This document shows positions 45,505 through 54,679 of a DNA stretch of 64,000 nt, one piece after another; position 1 is the stretch's first letter; each line of letters starts with the position of its first letter. The notes beneath the pieces are model-generated. The model worked only from the letters and a program-made list of their open reading frames with translations, did no database searches and was not told the origin of the DNA. The stretch covers positions 1-64,000 of the forward strand of contig CAIVZR010000090.1 of assembly GCA_903910445.1 (NCBI GenBank), read 5' to 3'. A program made the translations under genes and the position numbers. Source of the DNA: an uncultured Bacteroidota bacterium. Lineage in GTDB: Bacteria; Bacteroidota; Bacteroidia; UKL13-3.

Positions 45505-47085
45505 CTATTCCTTCACAAACGATTTTATTTCGTTGTCAATTATCATGAAGTAAATTCCATTTGGCAAAGATTCGGTGTTTATTTTTTGTTTCGTATATGA
45601 AATAGTTTGAGTAAGTATCAAAGTCCCTTTGGCATCATAAATTCTTATTTCCTTTCCAATTTGATCAGTCGCAATAGCCACATTCAACAAGGCAGTGGCA
45701 GGGTTGGGGTAAATTGCAAATTGCGATTTGTCATTGGTGAGCACGGTGATTCCAATATTGGTATTGGTGCTTGCTATGGTTTTTGAAAAGAAGATATTCA
45801 TTTTTCCTGTTCGTGTATCACCCCATACAGTGTATAGTGTATCACCCTTATAAACGCAGCCCATCATATCATTCCCGCTTTGCGTAAGCACGGAGTCGAA
45901 GGCAACAAACTGGCTGGTGAGTTTTTTATTCGCTGAGAACGTTAGTCCGTTATTGGTACTAGTGGCATAATAAAAATCGTAACCAGCATTCCAAAAACCA
46001 TTGCTTGTTGCACTGCGTCGATCGCGCCAGGTAACAATTAAATTTCCTTGTTCGTTATAATCGGCCCAAACCATATCCTGCGCTTTGCCGTTGGCCACCG
46101 CATCATCATTAACTCGCGTACTTGTACTCCAGGTTTGCCCCCCATCATTACTATGAAATGCCATAATATCCGGATCTCCATTCATGGCATTGGGTAATAG
46201 GAAGGCCAATTTGTTACTATCGATAGGACTTGCAAGCAGGAGGTAACTATTTTTTAAATTGGTATCGAGTGGATTGGCTACTGCTGAAATAATGGTAGAA
46301 TAATTAAAAGTTTGTCCCCTGTTATTCGACTTCGCAAAATAGTAGGCAGGCAAAGGGTTTTGAATTGCTACATAACTTGGGTAGGCCGCACAGAAACTTC
46401 CACCAATGGTGGCAGTGGGCGCAGCCATGGGCTGTGCAATGGAATTTCCTACAAGGTGCGTACCCCCGTCGATATTGGCGATGGCCGACCAAGTTTTACC
46501 ACTATCTATCGATGTTTTGAAATAATTGCGATTGGGAGGCGCAATCCATGGAGCAGGTTTGGTAGTGATATAAAGTGTGCCAGCTCGGGATGTATTCGAT
46601 TTGTCAACTACCAGCCAGGGCCGGTCGATAGGGCGCTTGGAAGGCACCTCATACATATCAAAAGCTTTGGAGGGAATATCCCAAGTGAGTCCGCCGTTGT
46701 GTGAACGGGCCACGTATATGCCGCCACTATCGGGCGCTTGACGGTAGTCGATATAACATAAATAGAGTAATCCATTTTTATTAAAAGCCATCGATACGTC
46801 AGCCGAACCAAAGCTATTACTAAAGTGTGGGAGCGAATTGGATGTACTCCACGAATTGCCACCATCGAAGCTGGCTCTCGTTTTAATGGTGACATGAAAT
46901 TGACTATTCACAAAGGTTAAACTCATCCATGCCGTAACCAAATTTTGACTATTCGTAGGGTTGATTACAAGGTAAGGCTCTCCATTATAGGTAACCCCAT
47001 TACTAATATTGGTATTGGAGGTTTGTGCCTTAACCAATTGTGTGATGAAAAGTAAAATGAAGAGGAATCGTAAATTTTGTTTCAT
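45505..47085 (-). CDS. T9SS-exported BNR/Asp-box protein, sialidase-fold
   Basis: 526 residues. Signal peptide (LRFLFILLFITQLVKAQ), then a six-bladed beta-propeller with Asp-box repeats: SFDGGNSWS, SHNGGLTWD, SIDSGKTWS, SNNRGQTFN, SNDGGQTWS and STNNGLTFS. The end (about 450-526) is a T9SS type A sorting domain, FAIYPNPATALLNVAIATD. The fold is that of sialidases and other exo-hydrolases; I do not see a clear arginine triad plus nucleophilic Tyr, so enzymatic activity is uncertain. Transcribed alone. Confidence 0.85.
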   Translation of the reverse strand: MKQNLRFLFILLFITQLVKAQTSNTNISNGVTYNGEPYLVINPTNSQNLVTAWMSLTFVNSQFHVTIKTRASFDGGNSWSTSNSLPHFSNSFGSADVSMAFNKNGLLYLCYIDYRQAPDSGGIYVARSHNGGLTWDIPSKAFDMYEVPSKRPIDRPWLVVDKSNTSRAGTLYITTKPAPWIAPPNRNYFKTSIDSGKTWSAIANIDGGTHLVGNSIAQPMAAPTATIGGSFCAAYPSYVAIQNPLPAYYFAKSNNRGQTFNYSTIISAVANPLDTNLKNSYLLLASPIDSNKLAFLLPNAMNGDPDIMAFHSNDGGQTWSTSTRVNDDAVANGKAQDMVWADYNEQGNLIVTWRDRRSATSNGFWNAGYDFYYATSTNNGLTFSANKKLTSQFVAFDSVLTQSGNDMMGCVYKGDTLYTVWGDTRTGKMNIFFSKTIASTNTNIGITVLTNDKSQFAIYPNPATALLNVAIATDQIGKEIRIYDAKGTLILTQTISYTKQKINTESLPNGIYFMIIDNEIKSFVKE

Positions 47086-47188
47086 TTGGATTGGATACTT
47101 TATAAGGCTTAAGGTTTAATTTGAATGAGGGTTTGAGAGATTTATTTTGATTTTTCTGAACAGCACTTACTTTTAAATAGATTCACTA

Positions 47189-47377
47189 TTAACCTAAAAA
47201 CATCAACGTGAATCCAATGGTATCAAAGGCACCTTGGATAACAATTGGGATGGAGAGTTTTTTGCCATCAGAAAAAAATACAATGGTTTGAAATACTCCA
47301 AAAATACCTGCTGATATCGCTCCATGCAATCCCTGATAAACATTTACAAATCCAATATCCCGTTTGTTCCTTCTTAT
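47189..47377 (-). pseudogene. C-terminal remnant of a CPBP-family intramembrane protease
   Basis: 63 codons between the stop of the acyltransferase gene and TAA 47189-47191, with no start codon suited to it. Residues IGFVNVYQGLHGAISAGIFG and SIPIVIQGAFDTIGFTLMFL match the last two conserved motifs of CPBP (Abi) proteases, although the motif His is replaced by Gln (PIVIQG for PIxxHG). The catalytic N-terminal motif EExxxR is absent. The frame is the same as the upstream acyltransferase, separated only by TAG. Confidence 0.7.
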
Positions 47378-47983
47378 CTATTTTATTTGTTCTACTAATT
47401 CAAGTCGCCTAACGATACTGTTTTTTTCTAAAATAGTGCCTGGTGATAAAACAGCATTGGCACCAATCTTAGTATGGTCGCCAACCAAGGAGCCAAACTT
47501 TTCTGTTTTGGTGTCAATGATTTGATTATTGTGTTTTATGAAAATAGTCTTCTCAAATCTTTCATTATAATGATTGGCACAGATGGATCCTGCTTCGAAA
47601 TTTGTGTTTTCCCCTAGGATACTATTCCCGATATAATTGAAATGTGCAATCACTGATTGATCGAATATGATGGATTGTTTTATTTCTGAACTCGGTCCTA
47701 TAATGACCGATTGACCTAAGAAAACTGGCCCTCTCAAATATGCATTTGCCCCAATAAAACAATTTTCGGAAATAAGAATGGTGCCTTTTAAAATTACTCC
47801 CTGTTCAATAGTTGCCGATTTATGAATCGCAATATTGTTTTCAATTATATAGCTGTCATCAAGTTTTTTTATTTGTTGTGAAAGTAGAAATTCTAAATTG
47901 TCGATAATTTCCCAAGGTTGCATCGCGCCCATTTCCGGAAATTTGGACTTAAGGTTTTCTATATAATTTTCTATAACAATCAT
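47378..47983 (-). CDS. Left-handed beta-helix acyltransferase (LpxA/GlmU-like)
   Basis: 201 residues. The N-terminus is helical (PWEIIDNLEFLLSQQIKKL). From about residue 53 hexapeptide repeats build a beta-helix: IHKSATIEQGVILKGTILIS, ENCFIGANAYLRGPVFLGQS, and later GSLVGDHTKIGANAVLSPGT. The loop NFEAGSICANHYNERF and KFGSLVGDHTKIG recall the acetyltransferase half of sugar-phosphate nucleotidyltransferases (GlmU-type, NxxxK region). It probably transfers an acyl group to an amino sugar or nucleotide sugar; no uridylyltransferase domain is present. Confidence 0.83.
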   Translation of the reverse strand: MIVIENYIENLKSKFPEMGAMQPWEIIDNLEFLLSQQIKKLDDSYIIENNIAIHKSATIEQGVILKGTILISENCFIGANAYLRGPVFLGQSVIIGPSSEIKQSIIFDQSVIAHFNYIGNSILGENTNFEAGSICANHYNERFEKTIFIKHNNQIIDTKTEKFGSLVGDHTKIGANAVLSPGTILEKNSIVRRLELVEQIK

Positions 47984-48071
47984 ATCTCGTAAATTTCAAT
48001 AGGTGAAAATACTGGGCACAAAAAAGGTATAATCCATCAATGCGAATTGGCACTGTCTTCATCGCTTGAAA

Positions 48072-48590
48072 TTATAGTTTTCCGAAGGTAGTATTCACTG
48101 GTACACCTTTCGCCAATGTTTGGTACACTACACAATATCTTTCGGTTAGTTTGGCAAGCGATGCTAATTGTTCTTCGTTAGCAATGGTATCAAGATTGAA
48201 GAAAAGTCGAATTGAAACAAAGCCTACAGGAACTTCTTTAGAAACTCCGAGGGTTCCTCGGAAATCTAAATCACCTTCTGCTTTCACTATGCCGTTTTTA
48301 ATTTCTATGCCTATCGCAGTTGCTACTGCTTGAAGCGTAACTCCCGCACATGCTACCAAGGCTTCTAATAACAAATCACCGCTGCAAGCCAGCATTCCTG
48401 TGCCACCAGTAGCCGAGTGAAGTCCGGCTTCAATCATTGCTTTCCCCGTTTCTACTTTGCACGAAATTCCCTCACCAATTTTTCCGTTTGCTTTTAATGT
48501 TATGTATGCAGCCTCAGGCTGTTCACGGTACTTTTCTTTCAGGGGAGCTTGTAATTTTTTTAATTCTTCTGAATTCATCTTATTATGCAT
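48072..48590 (-). CDS. OsmC-family peroxiredoxin-like protein
   Basis: 172 residues. OsmC/Ohr fold: GLHSATGGTGMLACSGDLLL contains the first reactive Cys and LLEALVACAGVTLQAVATAI the second (VACxxxT/xxxxA helix). The strand GFVSIRLFFNLDTIANEEQL and helix LTERYCVVYQTLAKGVPVN complete the fold. Members reduce organic hydroperoxides through the Cys pair. The initiator may be ATG 48590 or ATG 48578 (NSEELKKL). Alone on its strand between the acyltransferase and NuoG-like genes. Confidence 0.9.
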   Translation of the reverse strand: MHNKMNSEELKKLQAPLKEKYREQPEAAYITLKANGKIGEGISCKVETGKAMIEAGLHSATGGTGMLACSGDLLLEALVACAGVTLQAVATAIGIEIKNGIVKAEGDLDFRGTLGVSKEVPVGFVSIRLFFNLDTIANEEQLASLAKLTERYCVVYQTLAKGVPVNTTFGKL

Positions 48591-48764
48591 TTAGTTTTAT
48601 ATGCAATGTTCGTTAAAATAATTCTTAAAGTCATATAATTCCTGTAATTTATCTGTTCTACATAAATCACTATTAATCTTTAAAAATGCCTGTTTCCATT
48701 CAATACATATTAAGTATTATAGCATTCTTGTAATACAGCGCTCGCAGTGCATTTAGACCTCCAC

Positions 48765-48798
48765 AAAAAAAGCACCCTTGAACTTCAAGGATGCTTTT
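48765..48798 (-). terminator. Terminator of the NuoG-like gene
   Basis: Minus-strand stem AAAAGCATCCTTGAA/TTCAAGGGTGCTTTT (one mismatch) followed by T7, 20 bp after the stop at 48818. Confidence 0.85.
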
Positions 48799-48817
48799 AA
48801 ATATGTATGAATGAGAT

Positions 48818-49864
48818 TTATTTTTTATCTAATATCTTTCCAGGGCGCTGGTTATTTGGATTCAGATGGGCTTCTCCAAGTTCCTGACGTATATGCTGCC
48901 CCTCTGCCATAATCATTTCCTGTCTCATTTTTTCCCTTAGTTTAGAATCATCGAACTCATAATGATTTTGTGAGATGACACTCTGATGCGAAATTTTTGA
49001 TGGACCTTCTATCGTCCAGTCCTTGGTATGTTTGTGCTCAAAGCGACAATCATTACAAATGAATTCTTCTACTTCGCCGTACTTGTCCTTGCGCGCCGTT
49101 ACTCTCAAAATCTCTTCTCCCTGATACCATAATCGTACTTTTCCTGAGCATTTCGGACAATCGCGATGCGCCTCTACAGGCTTGGTAAACCATACCCTGC
49201 TTTTGAATCGGAACGTGCGGTCGGTGAGGGCACCTACCGGACAAACATCAATGACATTGCCACTGAAATCATTGTCGATAGCCTGCTCTATATAAGTGGA
49301 AATCTCTGAAACTTCCCCACGGTTCATTACACCATGCACACGTCCATCAGTAATTTGATCGGCTACCTTCACACAACGATAGCATAAAATGCATCGGTTC
49401 ATATGTAACTTTATCTTATCTCCAATATCAATTGGGTCGTAGGTGCGGCGTTCAAATTCATAACGAGTAGTTGCTTTTCCATGCGAGTAACCTAAGTTTT
49501 GTAAGTCGCATTCGCCCGCCTGGTCGCATACCGGGCAATCGAGTGGATGGTTCTTCAATAGGAATTCAACGACACCGGCTCTGGCTTCCACCACTTCTGG
49601 TGAAGTATTATTACGCACTTCCATTCCATCCATCACTGCAGTCTTACAACTTGGTACCAACTTTGGCATCGGGCGTGGATCCTTCTCACTACCTTTCTCC
49701 ACCTTCACCAAACAAGAGCGGCAAAAACCACCTGTTTCTTTCAGTTTGCTATAGTAGCACATTGCCGGTGGAACCATGTCGCCACCCATCATACGCGCTG
49801 CCTGCAATATCGTAGTACCATCGGGTACCTCAAAAGTAATATCGTCGATTGTAATCTTAGCCAT
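48818..49864 (-). CDS. Orphan NuoG-like iron-sulphur protein
   Basis: 348 residues. The 2Fe-2S ferredoxin domain (about 1-85) has Cys in MCYYSKL, TGGFCRSCLVKV and VPSCKTAV. The His/Cys motif NHPLDCPVCDQAGECDLQNL binds 4Fe-4S cluster N5. MNRCILCYRCVKV and VIDVCPVGAL supply a further 4Fe-4S site. A CxxC pair follows (DCPKCSGK, ICNDCRF). The molybdopterin-like domain of full NuoG is absent and the protein ends with an acidic/basic tail of about 60 residues. No other nuo gene is nearby; family members also serve as subunits of other NADH dehydrogenase-like or hydrogenase complexes. Confidence 0.82.
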   Translation of the reverse strand: MAKITIDDITFEVPDGTTILQAARMMGGDMVPPAMCYYSKLKETGGFCRSCLVKVEKGSEKDPRPMPKLVPSCKTAVMDGMEVRNNTSPEVVEARAGVVEFLLKNHPLDCPVCDQAGECDLQNLGYSHGKATTRYEFERRTYDPIDIGDKIKLHMNRCILCYRCVKVADQITDGRVHGVMNRGEVSEISTYIEQAIDNDFSGNVIDVCPVGALTDRTFRFKSRVWFTKPVEAHRDCPKCSGKVRLWYQGEEILRVTARKDKYGEVEEFICNDCRFEHKHTKDWTIEGPSKISHQSVISQNHYEFDDSKLREKMRQEMIMAEGQHIRQELGEAHLNPNNQRPGKILDKK

Positions 49865-50109
49865 TTCTAGTTGCTATAAAAAGCGTTCAAAAATAATGAA
49901 TAATTTGTAGAACATATTACAATTTCAAGATGTGTTTTACACGATTGAAAATGGATGTATACTGCACCATACGCAGGTTTTTGCAACAGTCATCAAAAAA
50001 ATGATGAACATCATATTCTCAATTCATTTATTTAAAACCTGAAATCACCTCCCTTTTCAAGATTCTAAACCTTCACATTTGACCCCTGCACAACTCCCTT
50101 CGAAAGTAT

Positions 50110-50117
50110 TATCTTCG
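50110..50117 (+). promoter_or_regulatory. TATCTTCG box of ileS
   Basis: Near-consensus -7 box (one mismatch), 20 nt before the ATG at 50138. Confidence 0.4.
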
Positions 50118-50137
50118 CGACTTGTTTTTTCTATCGT

Positions 50138-53100
50138 ATGAAGTATATTGAACCAAAGCAACTGAATATGCCTGCTCTTGAGCAGGAGATCCTCGCTTTC
50201 TGGAAAGAGAATAAGGTTTTTGAAAAGAGTATTTCAAACCGTGATGGGGCGCCCGATTTTATTTTTTATGAAGGTCCACCAAGTGCCAACGGCTTGCCTG
50301 GTATTCATCACGTGATGGCGCGTGCAATCAAAGATATATTCTGCCGTTATAAAACGCTCACTGGTCATCGCGTGCAACGCCGCGCAGGCTGGGATACACA
50401 CGGGTTGCCAATTGAACTGGGTGTAGAGAAAGAACTAGGAATTCGTAAGGACGATATTGGAAATCTGAATAGCGATAAATATATTTCTATTGAAGATTAT
50501 AACGCCAAATGCAAGGAGGCAGTGATGCGTTATACGGGCATCTGGACCGACCTCACCGAGAAGATGGGCTATTGGGTGGATATGGATTCGGCTTATGTGA
50601 CGTTTAAGAATGAATATATCGAAAGTGTTTGGTGGCTATTAAAACAAATTTATAATAAAGACCTACTCTATAAAGGATTCACCATTCAACCATACTCGCC
50701 CGCAGCTGGAACAGGTTTGAGCAGTCATGAGCTGAATCAACCCGGTACGTACCGCGATATAAAAGATACCACCATCGTAGCGCAGTTCAAAGCGAGAACC
50801 CTGGAACATCCTGTCTTCGCTGGTTTGAATGAGGTGTACTTCCTTGCTTGGACTACCACACCTTGGACTTTGCCTAGCAATACCGCACTGGCAGTGGGTA
50901 AAAATATCACCTATGTTATGGTTGATACGTTTAATCCATACACTTTTCAAAGGGTGCATGTTATCTTGGCGAAAGACCTGGTAGCAAAGCATTTCAATGC
51001 CAAAGCAGAAGAACTAAAATTAGTCGACTATAAAGATGGCGATAAACTCATCCCATACGAAATTGTACTCGAGATGAAGGGGAGTGAGCTAGATGGCATT
51101 GTCTATGAGCAACTCATGCCGTATGCGGTACCTTCCGATGGCATCGCATTCAAAGTGGTGATTGGCGATTTTGTTACAACAGTTGATGGTACAGGAATCG
51201 TGCATATTGCGCCAAGCTTTGGTAGCGACGACTTTCGTGTATCCAAACAATATGGTATTGGCAGCTTAACCTTGGTTGATAAGCGCGGAAAGTTCTTGCC
51301 AGAGGTGATTGATTTCGCCAATGAGTTTGTGAAAGAACAATACTTGAATGAGGAAGAGAAAGCGATAGAGCTAGCCAAGCAAAAGGAACTTTGGAAGGAT
51401 ACCATCAAGAATTTAGATAAATATTTAAGTGTTGATGAACGTATCGCCCTCAAATTGAAAATTGAAAATAAGGCCTTCAAAATTGAGAAGTACGAACATA
51501 GTTACCCTCATTGTTGGCGTACGGATAAGCCTATTTTATATTATCCTTTGGATAGCTGGTTTATTAAAACAACGGCTGTAAAAGACCGTTTGATTGAGCT
51601 CAACAAAAGCATTAACTGGAAGCCCGAAAGTACCGGTACTGGTAGGTTTGGCAACTGGCTCGAAAATTTACAAGACTGGAATTTATCGCGTTCAAGATAC
51701 TGGGGAATTCCATTGCCGGTATGGCGTAACGAAGCGGGTACAGAGGAAATTTGTATTGGAAGTATGGAAGAGCTTAATCAGGAAATTGAGCGTGCACGTG
51801 CTGCAGGGTATCCCAACGAAACGTATAAGCATAATGAGGAGCTCGACTTGCATCGCCCGTATATCGACAATATTATATTGGTGAGTAAATCGGGCGAGCC
51901 TATGAAACGGGAACTCGATTTGATTGATGTATGGTTTGATAGCGGCGCCATGCCTTATGCCCAGAATCATTATATGGGTGTGGGCGCACCACAAGATTTT
52001 CCAGCCGACTTCATTGCCGAAGGGGTGGATCAAACGCGTGGTTGGTTCTTTACACTGCATGCCATTGCCACCTTGGTATTTGATAAGGTAGCTTTCAAAA
52101 ATGTGGTGAGCAATGGATTGGTACTCGATAAAAATGGGCAGAAGATGAGCAAACGATTGGGCAATGCAGTCGACCCATTTGAAACCATCGCCAAGTACAG
52201 TGCCGATGCTAGCCGTTGGTATATGATTGGGAATGCTGCACCATGGGATAATTTAAAATTTGATATTGAAGGCATCAAGGAAGTACAACGTAAATACTTT
52301 GGAACACTTTATAATACCTATGCTTTCTTTGCATTATATGCTAATATCGATGGATGGCGCAAGGAGTCGACCAAAGAAATTGCACATCATCAGCTGGCAG
52401 AAATCGATCAATGGATCATTTCCAAACTCAATACTTTAATAAGAGAGGTGACCGAATGTTACGAAACGTATGAGCCCCATAGGGCGGTGCGCTTGCTCGA
52501 AAATTTTGTTGATCGTAACCTCAGCAACTGGTATGTGCGCTTATCACGTCGTCGTTTTTGGAAGGGTGATGTGAGCGACGATAAATACGGAGCCTACCAA
52601 ACCTTGCACCATTGCTTGCTTAGTGTTTCGCAGCTGATGAGTCCAGTATCTCCATTTTTTGCCGATTGGCTTTACCGTAATCTGAGTACCGAAACCGAAT
52701 CGGTGCATCTCACGCGCATGCAAGAAGCCGATTTATCTAAGATTGACGCCCCACTGGAGCAACGAATGGATGTGGCACAAACAATTTGCAGTATGGTATT
52801 GGGCATTCGTAAAAAAGAAAATATCAAGGTGCGAATTCCTTTGCAAAAGATTCAGATACCGGTAGTGAACGATTTCATCCGCAACAATATCAAAGCGATG
52901 GAAGATTTGATTAAGTCGGAGGTGAATGTGAAAGAGGTGGAGTTGGTGAACGAAGGGCAGGTTCAATTGGTGAAAAACCTGAAACTCAACTTCAAGACCC
53001 TGGGAAAGAAATATGGCAAGCAAATGAAAGCTATCCAGGCTTATATATTAGATCCCACAGCTTCGGTATCAGTAATTTCCGGAATTGAGCAAGCTCAACA

Positions 53101-53497
53101 GGCCGTTTTCACTCTTGATGGAGAAGAAATTATACTTACCCCTGAGGATGTAGAGATCATTCCGGTGGATATTCCCGGATGGAAGGTTGCCAATGAAGGC
53201 AGTATTACGGTGGCTCTGGATGTGATGATCACACCTGAGTTGAAGGAGGAGGGAACTGCCAGGGAGATCATCAACCGCATTCAAAATATCAGGAAAGAGA
53301 AGGATTTTGAGGTGACTGACAAAATAAATGTGATGATTTTAGAGGACGAATACCTGAAAGCTGTTGTAAATAAATATTCTTTGTATATTCGCGCTGAAAT
53401 TTTGGCTACCCAGATTGGTTTCAGCAATGAAATTTTGGAGGGTGAAAGTGTTGAAATAGAGGAAATTGTAACTAAAATTCAAGTTTCTAAATCTTAA
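50138..53497 (+). CDS. ileS: Isoleucyl-tRNA synthetase
   Basis: 1119 residues, the long form common in Bacteroidota. The HIGH motif appears as GPPSANGLPGIHHVMARA (about 46-63), KMSKR in KNGQKMSKRLGNAVDPFE (about 665). The editing domain (CP1, about 200-400) includes YFLAWTTTPWTLPSNTALAV and GIVHIAPSFGSDD. LIDVWFDSGAMPYAQ lines the active site. The C-terminal half carries the anticodon-binding helices (HHCLLSVSQLMSPVSPFFAD). No CxxC zinc finger was noticed at the end. First of a compact plus-strand block; the next gene starts 17 bp after the stop. Confidence 0.97.
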   Translation: MKYIEPKQLNMPALEQEILAFWKENKVFEKSISNRDGAPDFIFYEGPPSANGLPGIHHVMARAIKDIFCRYKTLTGHRVQRRAGWDTHGLPIELGVEKELGIRKDDIGNLNSDKYISIEDYNAKCKEAVMRYTGIWTDLTEKMGYWVDMDSAYVTFKNEYIESVWWLLKQIYNKDLLYKGFTIQPYSPAAGTGLSSHELNQPGTYRDIKDTTIVAQFKARTLEHPVFAGLNEVYFLAWTTTPWTLPSNTALAVGKNITYVMVDTFNPYTFQRVHVILAKDLVAKHFNAKAEELKLVDYKDGDKLIPYEIVLEMKGSELDGIVYEQLMPYAVPSDGIAFKVVIGDFVTTVDGTGIVHIAPSFGSDDFRVSKQYGIGSLTLVDKRGKFLPEVIDFANEFVKEQYLNEEEKAIELAKQKELWKDTIKNLDKYLSVDERIALKLKIENKAFKIEKYEHSYPHCWRTDKPILYYPLDSWFIKTTAVKDRLIELNKSINWKPESTGTGRFGNWLENLQDWNLSRSRYWGIPLPVWRNEAGTEEICIGSMEELNQEIERARAAGYPNETYKHNEELDLHRPYIDNIILVSKSGEPMKRELDLIDVWFDSGAMPYAQNHYMGVGAPQDFPADFIAEGVDQTRGWFFTLHAIATLVFDKVAFKNVVSNGLVLDKNGQKMSKRLGNAVDPFETIAKYSADASRWYMIGNAAPWDNLKFDIEGIKEVQRKYFGTLYNTYAFFALYANIDGWRKESTKEIAHHQLAEIDQWIISKLNTLIREVTECYETYEPHRAVRLLENFVDRNLSNWYVRLSRRRFWKGDVSDDKYGAYQTLHHCLLSVSQLMSPVSPFFADWLYRNLSTETESVHLTRMQEADLSKIDAPLEQRMDVAQTICSMVLGIRKKENIKVRIPLQKIQIPVVNDFIRNNIKAMEDLIKSEVNVKEVELVNEGQVQLVKNLKLNFKTLGKKYGKQMKAIQAYILDPTASVSVISGIEQAQQAVFTLDGEEIILTPEDVEIIPVDIPGWKVANEGSITVALDVMITPELKEEGTAREIINRIQNIRKEKDFEVTDKINVMILEDEYLKAVVNKYSLYIRAEILATQIGFSNEILEGESVEIEEIVTKIQVSKS

Positions 53498-53514
53498 AAA
53501 CGATTTTTAATCCC

Positions 53515-54597
53515 ATGGCTAAAAAGTTAACTAAAAAATCAAAACCCGCTAAAAAAGTGGCAAAACCAGCTCCTAAGAAAAGCGCTCCTGCAAAAAAAGT
53601 AGCGAAATCGGCTCCTAAGAAAGCCGTTAAACCAGCAGCACCTAAGAAGGCAGCCAAACCAGCTCCTAAAAAGGCAGCCAAACCAGCTCCTAAAAAAGTT
53701 GTTAAGGCAGCTCCCAAAAAAGCAGCTAAACCAGCTCCAAAAAAGGTAGCTAAGCCTATTGCTAAGAAAGCTGTCAAACCTGCACCTAAAAAGGTGGTAG
53801 CTAAGCCAGTAGCAAAGAAAGTAACCAAACCAGCTCCTAAAAAGGTGGTGACAGTGGCTCCTAAGAAAGTGCAAAAACCTGTAGCAAAGAAGGCGGCAAA
53901 ACCAGCTCCAAAGCCAGTAGCAAAGCCAGTAGCTAAAAAAATAACTAAACCCGAACCAAAAAAATTGACTAAGCCCGTAGTGAAGTCGGCCCCAGTAAAG
54001 GCCGCAGCAGTAGTGAGTAAGGCACCCGCCAAACCAGTAGCCCCGGTAGCTCCGGCAGTGCATGTGAAACCGGTTGCAAAATTGATCCCGGCTAAAAAAA
54101 TTACCGTAGAAAAAGGAGAGAAGATTATTACTAATACGAATACTCCATTCAATGATAAGCCAGCAGAAAAGGAAAAACCAGTATTTACCAGCATCATCCC
54201 TAAGAAGACGGTGATTGAAGATATTGGTAAAACCCGCTATAGCGATATCGAACTAGAAGAGTTCCGCAAGTTGATCAACGAAAAATTGGCTTCTGCTCGT
54301 AAGGAGTTGGATAACTTGAAGGAAGCTTTGAACAATATCTCTGACAATAGTGCTGCAGATACAGAAAGTTCTTATGCCACCTTCGAAGATGGATCGGCTA
54401 CTCAAGAGAAAGAGCATTTGAGTCAAATGGCTGCCCGTCAGCGTAAATTCATTGGTAATTTAGATGCTGCTTTGGTACGTATCGAAAATAAAACCTATGG
54501 TATTTGTGCTGTAACAGGTAAGTTAATTCCTAAAGAAAGATTACGTGCGGTGCCTCATACCACAGTAAGTATTGAAGCAAAACTTGGTAAGGTCTAA
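53515..54597 (+). CDS. Histone-H1-like tail fused to a DksA/TraR-type domain
   Basis: 360 residues. Residues 1 to about 200 are almost only Lys, Ala, Pro and Val, built from AKPAPKK/AKPVAKK units like eukaryotic H1 tails or bacterial AlgP/HC2-type proteins. Residues about 238-360 are a DksA/TraR domain: coiled-coil ELEEFRKLINEKLASARKEL, then KTYGICAVTGKLIPKERLRA. Only one Cys (331) remains of the four zinc ligands, so the finger is degenerate, as I believe is frequent in this phylum. DksA acts in the RNA polymerase secondary channel; the tail should bind DNA or RNA. Immediately after ileS; a terminator follows it. Confidence 0.9.
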   Translation: MAKKLTKKSKPAKKVAKPAPKKSAPAKKVAKSAPKKAVKPAAPKKAAKPAPKKAAKPAPKKVVKAAPKKAAKPAPKKVAKPIAKKAVKPAPKKVVAKPVAKKVTKPAPKKVVTVAPKKVQKPVAKKAAKPAPKPVAKPVAKKITKPEPKKLTKPVVKSAPVKAAAVVSKAPAKPVAPVAPAVHVKPVAKLIPAKKITVEKGEKIITNTNTPFNDKPAEKEKPVFTSIIPKKTVIEDIGKTRYSDIELEEFRKLINEKLASARKELDNLKEALNNISDNSAADTESSYATFEDGSATQEKEHLSQMAARQRKFIGNLDAALVRIENKTYGICAVTGKLIPKERLRAVPHTTVSIEAKLGKV

Positions 54598-54623
54598 TCC
54601 TTTCCATTCTTGATTATTAATAT

Positions 54624-54658
54624 AACAGGATAAATCTTTGGTTTATCCTGTTTTTTTT
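54624..54658 (+). terminator. Rho-independent terminator between the dksA-like gene and lspA
   Basis: Perfect 11-bp stem AACAGGATAAA/TTTATCCTGTT, 7-nt loop, followed by T6. It occupies a possible upstream GTG start (54638) of lspA. Confidence 0.9.
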
Positions 54659-54679
54659 GAAATTTTTTATAACCATAAT

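Noticed and set aside
53487-54197. Gly/Ala/Phe-rich minus-strand frame over the DksA-like gene
   Set aside because: Antisense of the AKPAPKK repeats; composition bias keeps the frame open.
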